Shown here one piece after another: positions 57,742 through 64,000 of a DNA stretch of 64,000 bases; the stretch's first letter is position 1, and the number at the start of each line of letters is the position of its first letter. This stretch comes from Sphingomonas suaedae (GTDB lineage Bacteria > Pseudomonadota > Alphaproteobacteria > Sphingomonadales > Sphingomonadaceae), in contig NZ_CP042239.1 of the NCBI RefSeq assembly GCF_007833215.1, positions 4,028,001 through 4,092,000 of the forward strand, in the 5' to 3' direction. The translations under genes were made by a program, and so were the position numbers. Under the pieces are notes generated by a model. That model worked only from the letters and a program-made list of their open reading frames with translations. It made no database searches and was not told where the DNA came from.

Positions 57742-57839
57742 TATCAGAGAGCAGGCGAACGTCCGCTCACCACCCAATATCCGCCATTCAGCGGTCGAGC
57801 CGATACCGGTCATCCGCGACACCGGCCCCCGGCCTGCCC

Positions 57840-58502
57840 CTACAACGCCGACTTCGACCGCCGCTCGCCGTTCAGCTCCACCACTTCCTGCCCTTGCAGG
57901 TGCATCAGCGATTCCATCAGCCGTTCCTCGGCGCTGGAGCACACGCCCAGCACCATCGCCTCGGTGCAGCCCTCGGCGGCGATATAGGCGTGGCCCATGT
58001 TCGAATCGATGTAGATCGACTCCCCCTCGTGCAGCACCACGGGGTCGTAGAATTCGGTATGCACCTCGATCGCGCCCTCGAGGACGTAGATGAATTCCTC
58101 GCCCGAATGGCGGACCAGTTCGCCGAATTCCTCGACCGTGCGCGCCCGGATCTTGGTGACGATCGGGATCATCCGCTTCCGGCGCAGCTCGGTATTCATG
58201 TAGAAATAGTCGTAATTCGCCGTCTCGACCCGCACCGCGCGGTCGATGCGGCCGACGCTGCGCCGCGCGGTGACGGGCTGATCCACCGGCTCGCTGCTTT
58301 CCGCGAACAGTTCCGACATGCGCAGGCCCAGCCGCTGCGCCAACTGGAGCAGCTTGTCATAGGTGAGCGTCAGCCGGTTATGCTCGATCTTCGACAGGGT
58401 CGAAACCGGGATGCCGGTCCGCTCGCTCATCTGCTTGAGCGTCCAGCCCTCCTGCCCGCGCAGGCGCCGCAGGAAATTACCGAGGGTGGGGGTATCGGGC
58501 AT
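57840..58502 (-). CDS. XRE-cupin transcriptional regulator
   Basis: 220 residues. HTH at about 8-62 (LGNFLRRLRGQEGWTLKQMSERTGIPVSTLSKIEHNRL) and a C-terminal cupin (about 125-195, HSGEEFIYVLEGAIEVHTEFYDPVVLHEGESIYIDSNMGHAY). This type senses small molecules such as amino acids or polyamines. It is transcribed away from the peptide operon and next to the epimerase, and has an operator-like palindrome in its own upstream DNA, suggesting autoregulation. Confidence 0.88.
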   Translation of the reverse strand: MPDTPTLGNFLRRLRGQEGWTLKQMSERTGIPVSTLSKIEHNRLTLTYDKLLQLAQRLGLRMSELFAESSEPVDQPVTARRSVGRIDRAVRVETANYDYFYMNTELRRKRMIPIVTKIRARTVEEFGELVRHSGEEFIYVLEGAIEVHTEFYDPVVLHEGESIYIDSNMGHAYIAAEGCTEAMVLGVCSSAEERLMESLMHLQGQEVVELNGERRSKSAL

Positions 58503-58535
58503 AACGAGCGATCATCCGGGACTGCTGACAAGATT

Positions 58536-58551
58536 TCCGATCAGGATCGGA
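58536..58551. promoter_or_regulatory. palindromic site upstream of the XRE-cupin gene
   Basis: TCCGATC-AG-GATCGGA, seven-base arms with a two-base spacer, 34 bases upstream of the regulator start. The 13 bases TTTCCGATCAGGA (58534-58546) recur exactly at 59701-59713 before the epimerase. Confidence 0.65.
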
Positions 58552-58633
58552 GTTCCCCATCGGGGCCTTGTCCGGTCAATAGCAGCGTGGCGGGGCGAGG
58601 CAATGCTGTTGCACCCCCTCCCACAGCGTGGCG

Positions 58634-59638
58634 CTAGCGCGCTATGCCCGGCACGCGTGGACCCCAGACGCTGTCGTCGCACCACACGGTGCCGTCGCGA
58701 TAGACGATGGCGGGGGTGCGATCCGCCTTGAGGAAGGTCGGGCCGTCGAGATCGACGATGCCGCATCGCTGGGCCAGCACGAAAGCGGGGGCCATCGCCA
58801 GGCTGGTGCCGACCATATTGCCGACCATCACGCCCAGGCCAAGCTGTTCGGCGCGCTCCGCCATCATCAGCGCCTCGGTCAGCCCGCCGCATTTGTCGAG
58901 CTTGATGTTGATGACGTCGAACCGGCCTTTGGCGCCACCGACATCGTCGAGCGTCAGGATGCTCTCGTCCCCGGCGATCGGGATCGGCGCGCGATAGCCG
59001 TCGAGATCCGCCTCGCGCCCGCGCGCCAGCGGCTGTTCGAGCAGCGCGACCCGCGCCTCCACCAGCACCGCGACCAGCGTGTCGAGCCGGTCGATCGTAT
59101 AGCCCTGATTGGCATCGACTCCCAGCCACACATCGGGCCGCGCGGCGCGGATCGCGCGGACGCGGTCGGCGTCCAGTGCATCCTCGCCGGTCAGCTTGAC
59201 CTTGATCGCCCGCGCATCGGCCCAGCCGCGCGCGGCCTGTGCCATCGCGTCCGGTTCATCGGCGCCCAGGGTGAAGGTGGTGACCACCGGCTTTGGCGCG
59301 GCGATCCCGGCGCGTTGCCAGACGGGCACCCCCGCACGATCCGCCTCAAGCTCCCACAGCGCCGCATCGACCGCGTTGCGCGCGCCGCCAGCAGGCATCA
59401 GGTCGCGCAACGCGGCGCGATCGATTCCCCCTTCGATCGCGCCGCGCGCCGCGTCCAGCGCGGTCAGCATATGGTCGACATCGTCGCCCAGATAATAGAC
59501 GCCGCTCGCCTCCCCGCGACCGCGCGCGGCGCCATCCTCCAGCAGGACGGTGACGACGTCCGACGTCTCGAACACATGGCCGGCGATCCGGAAGGGCGCG
59601 TTGAGCGGCAGGCTCTCCCGCGCGACAGTCAGTTTCAT
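58634..59638 (-). CDS. dgcA: dipeptide epimerase / N-acetyl-D-Glu racemase-like (enolase superfamily)
   Basis: 334 residues. Enolase-superfamily active site: acid/base Lys in IKVKLTG (K148), metal ligands D175 (DANQGY), E201 (LLEQPL), D224 (AGDES) and second Lys in INIKLDKCGG (K246), all in family positions. C-terminus PTFLKADRTPAIVYRDG. L-Ala-D/L-Glu epimerase and DgcA belong to this group; with DUF1611 nearby, DgcA-like function is likely. Separated from rarA by 110 bases with its own possible promoter. Confidence 0.85.
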   Translation of the reverse strand: MKLTVARESLPLNAPFRIAGHVFETSDVVTVLLEDGAARGRGEASGVYYLGDDVDHMLTALDAARGAIEGGIDRAALRDLMPAGGARNAVDAALWELEADRAGVPVWQRAGIAAPKPVVTTFTLGADEPDAMAQAARGWADARAIKVKLTGEDALDADRVRAIRAARPDVWLGVDANQGYTIDRLDTLVAVLVEARVALLEQPLARGREADLDGYRAPIPIAGDESILTLDDVGGAKGRFDVINIKLDKCGGLTEALMMAERAEQLGLGVMVGNMVGTSLAMAPAFVLAQRCGIVDLDGPTFLKADRTPAIVYRDGTVWCDDSVWGPRVPGIAR

Positions 59639-59700
59639 CGATCGCCCTCGTTCGTGGCCCGTCGGACGACACGCCGAAAGGCGCGCGGGTGCCGGGCTGT

Positions 59701-59713
59701 TTTCCGATCAGGA
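59701..59713. promoter_or_regulatory. second copy of the XRE-site core, upstream of the epimerase
   Basis: TTTCCGATCAGGA identical to 58534-58546; the right half (GACGG) lacks one base relative to the full palindrome. On the minus strand it lies just downstream of TATACC (59715-59720), with TTGACG (59736-59741) 15 bases upstream of that. It would sit at the start of transcription. Confidence 0.55.
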
Positions 59714-59748
59714 CGGTATAATCCTAAACGGAGAGCGTCAACTGCTGT

Positions 59749-61065
59749 CTATTTGGCCTGCCCGCGCCGTTCGTCCCACCATGCCAGCCGCTCGGCGATG
59801 CGCTTCTCCATCCCCCGGTCGGTGGGGGTGTAGAAGGTCTGCGGGCTCATCTCTTCGGGCCAGTAATTGGCTCCGCTGAACCCGCCCTCGGCATCATGGT
59901 CATAGGCATAGCCCTTCCCATAGCCGATCTCCTTCATCAGCTTGGTCGGGGCGTTCAGGATATTTTGCGGCGGCATCAGCGACCCGGTCTCCTTCGCCGA
60001 ACGCCAGGCCGATTTCATCGCCATGTATGCGGCATTCGACTTGGGCGCTGTCGCGCAATAGAGGCACGCCTGGACGATCGCGAGTTCGCCCTCTGGCGAT
60101 CCCAGAAAGTCATAGGCATCCTTGGCGGCGAGGCATTGGACCAGCGCCTGGGGATCGGCGAGGCCGATATCCTCGCTCGCGAAGCGTACGATCCGGCGCA
60201 GCACATAGAGCGGTTCCTCGCCCGCCACCAGCATCCGCGCGAGATAATAGAGCGCTGCCTGAGGGTCCGACCCGCGCAGCGATTTGTGCAGCGCGGAGAT
60301 CAGGTTGTAATGCCCCTCGCGATCCTTGTCGTACACCGCCACACGCCGCTGAAGGAACGCCGACAGCCCCGCCGGATCGAGCGGCGTGTCGAAGCTGACC
60401 GAGAACAACGTCTCCGCCTGATTGAGCAGGAACCGCCCGTCGCCATCGGCGCTGGCGACCAGCGCGTCGCGTGCTTCGGGAGTGAGGGGCAGGGGCCGCT
60501 CCTCGACCGCTTCGGCGCGGTCGAGCAGCTGGCTGAGCGCCCGGTGATCGAGGCGGCGCAGGATCAGCACCTGCGCGCGGCTGAGCAGCGCGGCGTTGAG
60601 TTCGAAGCTGGGATTTTCGGTGGTCGCTCCGACCAGGGTGACGGTGCCGTCCTCGACAAAGGGCAGGAAACCGTCCTGCTGGGCGCGGTTGAAGCGATGG
60701 ATTTCGTCCACGAACAACAGGGTGCGGCGACCGGCCCGCGCATGATCTTTCGCCTCGGCGAACAGCTTCTTCAGGTCCGCGACGCCCGAAAACACCGCGC
60801 TGATCGCGACGAAACGCAGACCCACGGCATCGGCCAGCAGCCGCGCGGTCGTGGTCTTGCCCGTGCCGGGCGGTCCCCACAGGATGATCGAGGAGAGCTT
60901 CCCCGCCGCGACCATCCGCCCGATCGCGCCATCGGGTCCGGTCAGATGATCCTGCCCGACCACCTCATCCAGCCGCGTCGGGCGCAGCCGGTCGGCGAGC
61001 GGGGCGGATGCGTGCACTTCGTGCGTAGGGGCGGCGGACTCGGGTCCGCCGAAAAGGTCGGCCAT
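59749..61065 (-). CDS. rarA: replication-associated recombination protein A
   Basis: 438 residues. AAA+ ATPase with Walker [14 protein letters not shown] (about 60-73), Walker [19 protein letters not shown], sensor [18 protein letters not shown], then the MgsA/RarA C-terminal region ([26 protein letters not shown]). Acts at stalled replication forks. ATG 61065; divergent from the PadR gene with a 103-base gap. Confidence 0.95.
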   Translation of the reverse strand: MADLFGGPESAAPTHEVHASAPLADRLRPTRLDEVVGQDHLTGPDGAIGRMVAAGKLSSIILWGPPGTGKTTTARLLADAVGLRFVAISAVFSGVADLKKLFAEAKDHARAGRRTLLFVDEIHRFNRAQQDGFLPFVEDGTVTLVGATTENPSFELNAALLSRAQVLILRRLDHRALSQLLDRAEAVEERPLPLTPEARDALVASADGDGRFLLNQAETLFSVSFDTPLDPAGLSAFLQRRVAVYDKDREGHYNLISALHKSLRGSDPQAALYYLARMLVAGEEPLYVLRRIVRFASEDIGLADPQALVQCLAAKDAYDFLGSPEGELAIVQACLYCATAPKSNAAYMAMKSAWRSAKETGSLMPPQNILNAPTKLMKEIGYGKGYAYDHDAEGGFSGANYWPEEMSPQTFYTPTDRGMEKRIAERLAWWDERRGQAK

Positions 61066-61121
61066 GCGGAACGATATAGGAACTTCACATGCCGTCGCGA
61101 AGGGGCTTGTCAAAATGCATT

Positions 61122-61135
61122 TAAGATATATCTTA
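61122..61135. promoter_or_regulatory. PadR operator-like palindrome
   Basis: TAAGATATATCTTA, a perfect 14-base palindrome between rarA and the PadR gene. TTGTCA (61107-61112) lies upstream on the plus strand. AT-rich palindromes just before padR genes are usually the autoregulatory site. Confidence 0.7.
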
Positions 61136-61168
61136 GACCCATCACGACTCGAATATGAAGGATTGAAA

Positions 61169-61759
61169 ATGTTTCGAGGACATCATCGCGGACATGGTCC
61201 GCACGGATTGCACGGCGGCCGTGGCCGAGGCTCCTGGGGTCCGTTCACGGTCGAATGGGACATGCGCGGGGGCGAGGGGCGCGGCGGCGGCCGGGGTCGA
61301 CGTCGCGTGTTCGCGGGCGACGAGCTGCGCCTCGTCCTGCTTGCGCTGATCGCCGACAAGCCGCGGCACGGCTATGACCTGATCCGCGAGATCGAAGAGC
61401 GCACCGGCGGCGCCTATGCGCCCAGCCCCGGCGTGGTCTATCCCACGCTCACCCTGCTCGCCGACATGGATCATATCGCCGAACAGGCGGCCGAGGGTGC
61501 GAAGAAGCTCTATGCCATCACGCCCGCGGGCGAAGCGCATCTCGCCGAGAATGCCGAGGAGGTGGCGCAGCTGATGGGCCGTCTCGCCGAACTCGGTACC
61601 CAGCGCGAGAAGAGCGACCGAAGCCCGGTGCGCCGCGCGATGGGCAATCTCAAAATGGCGGTCATGCAGCGGCTGAACGACGACGACGTCGATCAGGAGA
61701 CCGCCCATGCGATCGTCGACATCATCGACGCCGCGGCGCGCAAGGTGGAGCGGATTTGA
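61169..61759 (+). CDS. PadR-family regulator with His/Gly-rich N-terminus
   Basis: 196 residues. The first 47 residues are Gly/Arg/His-rich (MFRGHHRGHGPHGLHGG), followed by a winged-helix PadR domain: ELRLVLLALIADKPRHGYDLIREIEERTGG and YPTLTLLADMDHI, then a C-terminal helical dimer region. AAGGA at 61158-61162 fits ATG 61169; an ATG at 61064 is in frame but much weaker. Coupled to the next gene (two bases apart). Confidence 0.88.
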   Translation: MFRGHHRGHGPHGLHGGRGRGSWGPFTVEWDMRGGEGRGGGRGRRRVFAGDELRLVLLALIADKPRHGYDLIREIEERTGGAYAPSPGVVYPTLTLLADMDHIAEQAAEGAKKLYAITPAGEAHLAENAEEVAQLMGRLAELGTQREKSDRSPVRRAMGNLKMAVMQRLNDDDVDQETAHAIVDIIDAAARKVERI

Positions 61760-61761
61760 TC

Positions 61762-62076
61762 ATGGCAGTCAGCGCGACGGGCTTTGCCGCGACCGACAAG
61801 GCGAGCCGATATCTCCAGCAACTGTGCAAACATTGGGAACATAATCTGAAGGTCGCGTTCGATGCCGATCACGGCACAATCGTGTTTCCGAAGGATGCGC
61901 GCGGCGCGGACTGGCCCGGTGACGGGCTGGTCACGCTGGATGCGCGGCCGGACGGGCTGGCGATCCGGATCGATGCCAGCGCGGACGGACAGCTGGAGGG
62001 GCTGAAAGGGGCGGTCGAGCGCCATGTCGATCGTTTCGCGTTCCGGGAAGGTGCGTTACAGTATAGTTGGTCATAA
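61762..62076 (+). CDS. DUF2218 family protein
   Basis: 104 residues. SRYLQQLCKHWEHNLKVAFD, FPKDARGADWPG and VERHVDRFAFREGALQYSW match the DUF2218 pattern. Often follows a PadR-type or metal-linked regulator; function unknown. Starts two bases after the padR stop, so the two form one unit. Confidence 0.85.
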   Translation: MAVSATGFAATDKASRYLQQLCKHWEHNLKVAFDADHGTIVFPKDARGADWPGDGLVTLDARPDGLAIRIDASADGQLEGLKGAVERHVDRFAFREGALQYSWS

Positions 62077-62086
62077 CCATTAGGTT

Positions 62087-62124
62087 AAATCCGATTTGGA
62101 TTTATGTTAATCCAAATCGGATTT
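62087..62124 (+). terminator. 16-base stem-loop after the PadR-DUF2218 unit
   Basis: AAATCCGATTTGGATT (62087-62102) and AATCCAAATCGGATTT (62109-62124) are perfect complements, loop TATGTT, followed by a TTTTC stretch. Low in GC for this genome. A terminator is the simplest reading; an operator for the next gene remains possible. Confidence 0.6.
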
Positions 62125-62222
62125 TCTAACATGCGGCTATTACTGATAATCATTTCGGGTATTTCGTGCCAAAAGCGTAATATCTCTCCGCCGATATTCC
62201 GGCATTCAACAGGAGAGATACT

Positions 62223-62591
62223 ATGGAAGCGAAAGCGGGACTTCCCGAATTCGATGCGAAGGTTATCGATCAGGCGTTGGAAGCGGCGCAACGCCACGGC
62301 CAGTCGCTCCGCGCCGAAACGATCAGCCACGAAACGCCGCTCGCCGACGGACAGCTCAAGGTCAGCGCGCAGTGCATCAGCGTGACGGTGACCAATGGCC
62401 AGGTGTGCCTCAACCTCCCGCTCGGGATCGGCAGCGTGTGTCTGCCGGTGCCGTCCTGGATTCCCAATGGCACCGCGGCGCAGGCGTGCCTCGACATCTG
62501 CACCAAATGGGGCATCCCGTGCGGGGTCGAGGTGACCGTTTCGGTCGCGGGGCAGCAGATCATCCAGAAGGGCTTTGGCTGCAGCTGCTGA
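62223..62591 (+). CDS. Cys-rich protein of unknown function
   Basis: 122 residues, MEAKAGLPEFDAKVIDQALE. All eight Cys (51, 62, 73, 89, 93, 100, 120, 122) lie after a Cys-free 50-residue N-terminal part rich in charged residues. The C-terminal part has beta-strand repeats (QVCLNLPLGIGSVCLPVP, CGVEVTVSVAG). AGGAGA at 62211-62216 gives a strong start. No recognisable signal peptide or family. May be a peptide precursor with leader and Cys core, or a disulfide/metal protein; undecided. Confidence 0.7.
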   Translation: MEAKAGLPEFDAKVIDQALEAAQRHGQSLRAETISHETPLADGQLKVSAQCISVTVTNGQVCLNLPLGIGSVCLPVPSWIPNGTAAQACLDICTKWGIPCGVEVTVSVAGQQIIQKGFGCSC

Positions 62592-62630
62592 GGCGATGGG
62601 GCGTCGCGGGACCCTGCGGCGCCCTATTTC

Positions 62631-63782
62631 CTACCGAGTCGGTTCGGCGGTCAGGTCCAGATAGGTGTCGAGCACCGCCTGATTGACCTGCGGCCAGAGC
62701 TGCGCCTGCATCCGACTATGCCCTGCGGCCCCGAACGCCCGCCGCATCGCCGCATCGCGCGCCAGCCGCTCGATCGCATCGGCATAGGCGGTTACGTCGC
62801 GCGGGGGGACCAGGAACCCGGTCTCGCCCTCGACCACCAGATCCATTGCCCCGGTCGCGCGCGCGGCGACCACCGGCACGGCGCAGGCCATCGCCTCGGA
62901 CGTGACGTTGCCGAAGGTTTCGGTGACCGACGGGTTGAAGAAGACGTCCATCGACGCGACCGCGCGGCCGAGCGCATCGCCCGACTGGAATCCGGTGAAG
63001 ATCGCGTCGGGCACCTGGCTTGCGAACCAGTCGCGCGCGGGGCCTTCCCCCACCACCAATATCTTGTGCGGCACGCCGCGGCGGGTCAGCTCGCGCGCCA
63101 CCTCGGCAAAGATGTCGAGCCCCTTCTCCAGCACCAGCCGCCCGAGAAAACCGATCGCCGGGACATCGTCGGCGATACCCAGCCCGCGCCGCCAGTGGAG
63201 ATCGCGGCGCTCGGGATTGAAGCGCGCATGATCCACCCCGCGCGACCAGATGCCGATCGGCGTCGTGACACCCCATCCTGCGATCAGGTCGGCGATCGAC
63301 TGGCCGGGGACCATAACCCGGTCGAACTTGTTGTAGAAACGCGTCAGGCGGCGGATCAGCCACGGCTCGACGAACCCTAGCCCGTAATAGCGCGGATAGG
63401 TCTCGAACCGCGTGTGCAGCGAGGCGACGGTGGGAATGCCGCGCTTGCGCGCCCAGGCGACGGCGGCATGGCCCAGAAATTCTGGCGCCGAAACATGGAC
63501 GAGGTTGGGCGCGAACGCCTCCAGATCCGCGCGCGGCGCACGCGGCAGGCCGAGCGCGATCTTGTATTCTCCGCGTCCGCCCGGGACGGGCAGGGCGGGC
63601 ACGCTCACCAGATCGCCCTCCGGCTCGAATGCCGGCTTTTCCACCGTCGGCGAATAGACGCGCACCTTCACCCCCGCATCGAGCAGGTGGCGCACCAGCT
63701 TGTTGAGCGCCTGGTTCGCGCCGTCGCGGACATAGTTATAATTGCCGCTGAACAGCGCCACGCGAAGGTCGGTCGGGTTCAT
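62631..63782 (-). CDS. GT4-family glycosyltransferase
   Basis: 383 residues, GT-B fold. N-terminal FSGNYNYVRDGANQALNKLV, UDP/GDP-sugar region VEKGLDIFAEVARELTRRGV, and PSVTETFGNVTSEAMACAVPVVA (the E-x7-E motif). Retaining glycosyltransferase resembling mannosyltransferases of lipid or polysaccharide synthesis. Substrate unknown. It is preceded by the family E repeat (divergent). Confidence 0.9.
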   Translation of the reverse strand: MNPTDLRVALFSGNYNYVRDGANQALNKLVRHLLDAGVKVRVYSPTVEKPAFEPEGDLVSVPALPVPGGRGEYKIALGLPRAPRADLEAFAPNLVHVSAPEFLGHAAVAWARKRGIPTVASLHTRFETYPRYYGLGFVEPWLIRRLTRFYNKFDRVMVPGQSIADLIAGWGVTTPIGIWSRGVDHARFNPERRDLHWRRGLGIADDVPAIGFLGRLVLEKGLDIFAEVARELTRRGVPHKILVVGEGPARDWFASQVPDAIFTGFQSGDALGRAVASMDVFFNPSVTETFGNVTSEAMACAVPVVAARATGAMDLVVEGETGFLVPPRDVTAYADAIERLARDAAMRRAFGAAGHSRMQAQLWPQVNQAVLDTYLDLTAEPTR

Positions 63783-63854
63783 TCATCGGCCCATAGCGAT
63801 GCGAATGCGGCATTCCTATGTCGCAGTCGATGTCTGATCCGGCTGCGCCGGATG

Positions 63855-63936
63855 GCGGCACCGGTCCGCTCCCCCACCCGGCCACCCACAAGGTATCTTC
63901 AATGGGTGGTCGGGTGGGGGAGCGGGCCGGTGCCGC
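63855..63936. repeat. long inverted repeat, family E (second copy)
   Basis: Arms 63855-63888 and 63903-63936 match in 32 of 34 positions (two G-U type changes) with a 14-base loop. Same arm sequence as 32857-32943. Confidence 0.92.
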
Positions 63937-63957
63937 AACCCTACAGGAGTTTCCCGC

Positions 63958-64000
63958 ATGACCGACCTGTCCGATTTTCCCATCACCACGCGCTGGCCCG
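63958..64000 (+). CDS. glutathione S-transferase, N-terminal fragment
   Basis: Only 14 codons before the window ends: MTDLSDFPITTRWP. This start is characteristic of YfcG-type (nu-class) glutathione transferases, which continue with an ERxxLYSLPT-like segment. CAGGAG at 63944-63949 precedes ATG 63958. Identification is from the short N-terminus only. Confidence 0.55.
   Translation, partial: MTDLSDFPITTRWP

Overview
The window is high-GC chromosomal DNA from an alphaproteobacterium, most likely a Sphingomonadales member (Sphingomonas / Novosphingobium type). The signs are abundant TonB-dependent receptors, many small beta-lactamase-fold hydrolases, a GH68 sucrase without a signal peptide (as known from Zymomonas), families of GC-rich palindromic intergenic repeats, and an rplU-rpmA...obg-proB order typical of alphaproteobacteria. 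No phage, IS element, CRISPR array or plasmid function is visible.

Layout. (1) 1-1.6 kb: end of an MFS transporter and an exported DUF4350-type protein. (2) 1.6-19.3 kb: a large acyl-CoA catabolic region with a double-headed TetR regulator, an ACAD11-like acyl-CoA dehydrogenase, a zinc alcohol dehydrogenase, an APH-fold kinase matching the other half of ACAD10/11, two SDRs, TesB thioesterase, a pair of acyl-CoA dehydrogenases, a FadB/FadJ-type fusion enzyme, a beta-lactamase-fold esterase and an acyl-CoA ligase. GC-rich inverted repeats separate many of these genes and often end right at a start codon. (3) 19.3-33.6 kb: a housekeeping block (epimerase, proB, obg, rpmA, rplU, hspQ, tRNA-Ser) interrupted by a TetR/PF10118 pair and a complete tripartite RND efflux operon.

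(4) 33.6-45.9 kb: a self-contained carbohydrate-uptake locus. It holds a ceramidase-like hydrolase, ROK fructokinase, GH68 sucrase, Tat-exported esterase, sugar MFS transporter, TonB-dependent receptor, HSL-family esterase, LacI regulator and SGNH hydrolase. The palindrome CAATCGATTG occurs five times, once before each of the transcription units (one site is shared by a divergent pair), so the LacI protein probably controls the whole locus. GH68 plus fructokinase point to sucrose; three exported esterases suggest that the imported or processed compound is acylated.

(5) 45.9-50 kb: Lrp regulator, branched-chain amino-acid dehydrogenase with an ACT-like small protein, and a membrane-anchored serine hydrolase. 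(6) 50-59.6 kb: a TonB receptor, DUF1611/DgcN, a YkvI-type transporter, a DD-peptidase-like hydrolase and an M19 dipeptidase in one tightly overlapped operon, then an XRE-cupin regulator and an enolase-superfamily dipeptide epimerase (DgcA-like). Together they look like a route for capturing D-amino-acid-containing (murein-type) peptides and turning D-Glu into L-Glu. (7) 59.7-64 kb: rarA, PadR regulator with DUF2218 partner, a Cys-rich orphan protein, a GT4 glycosyltransferase and the start of a glutathione transferase.
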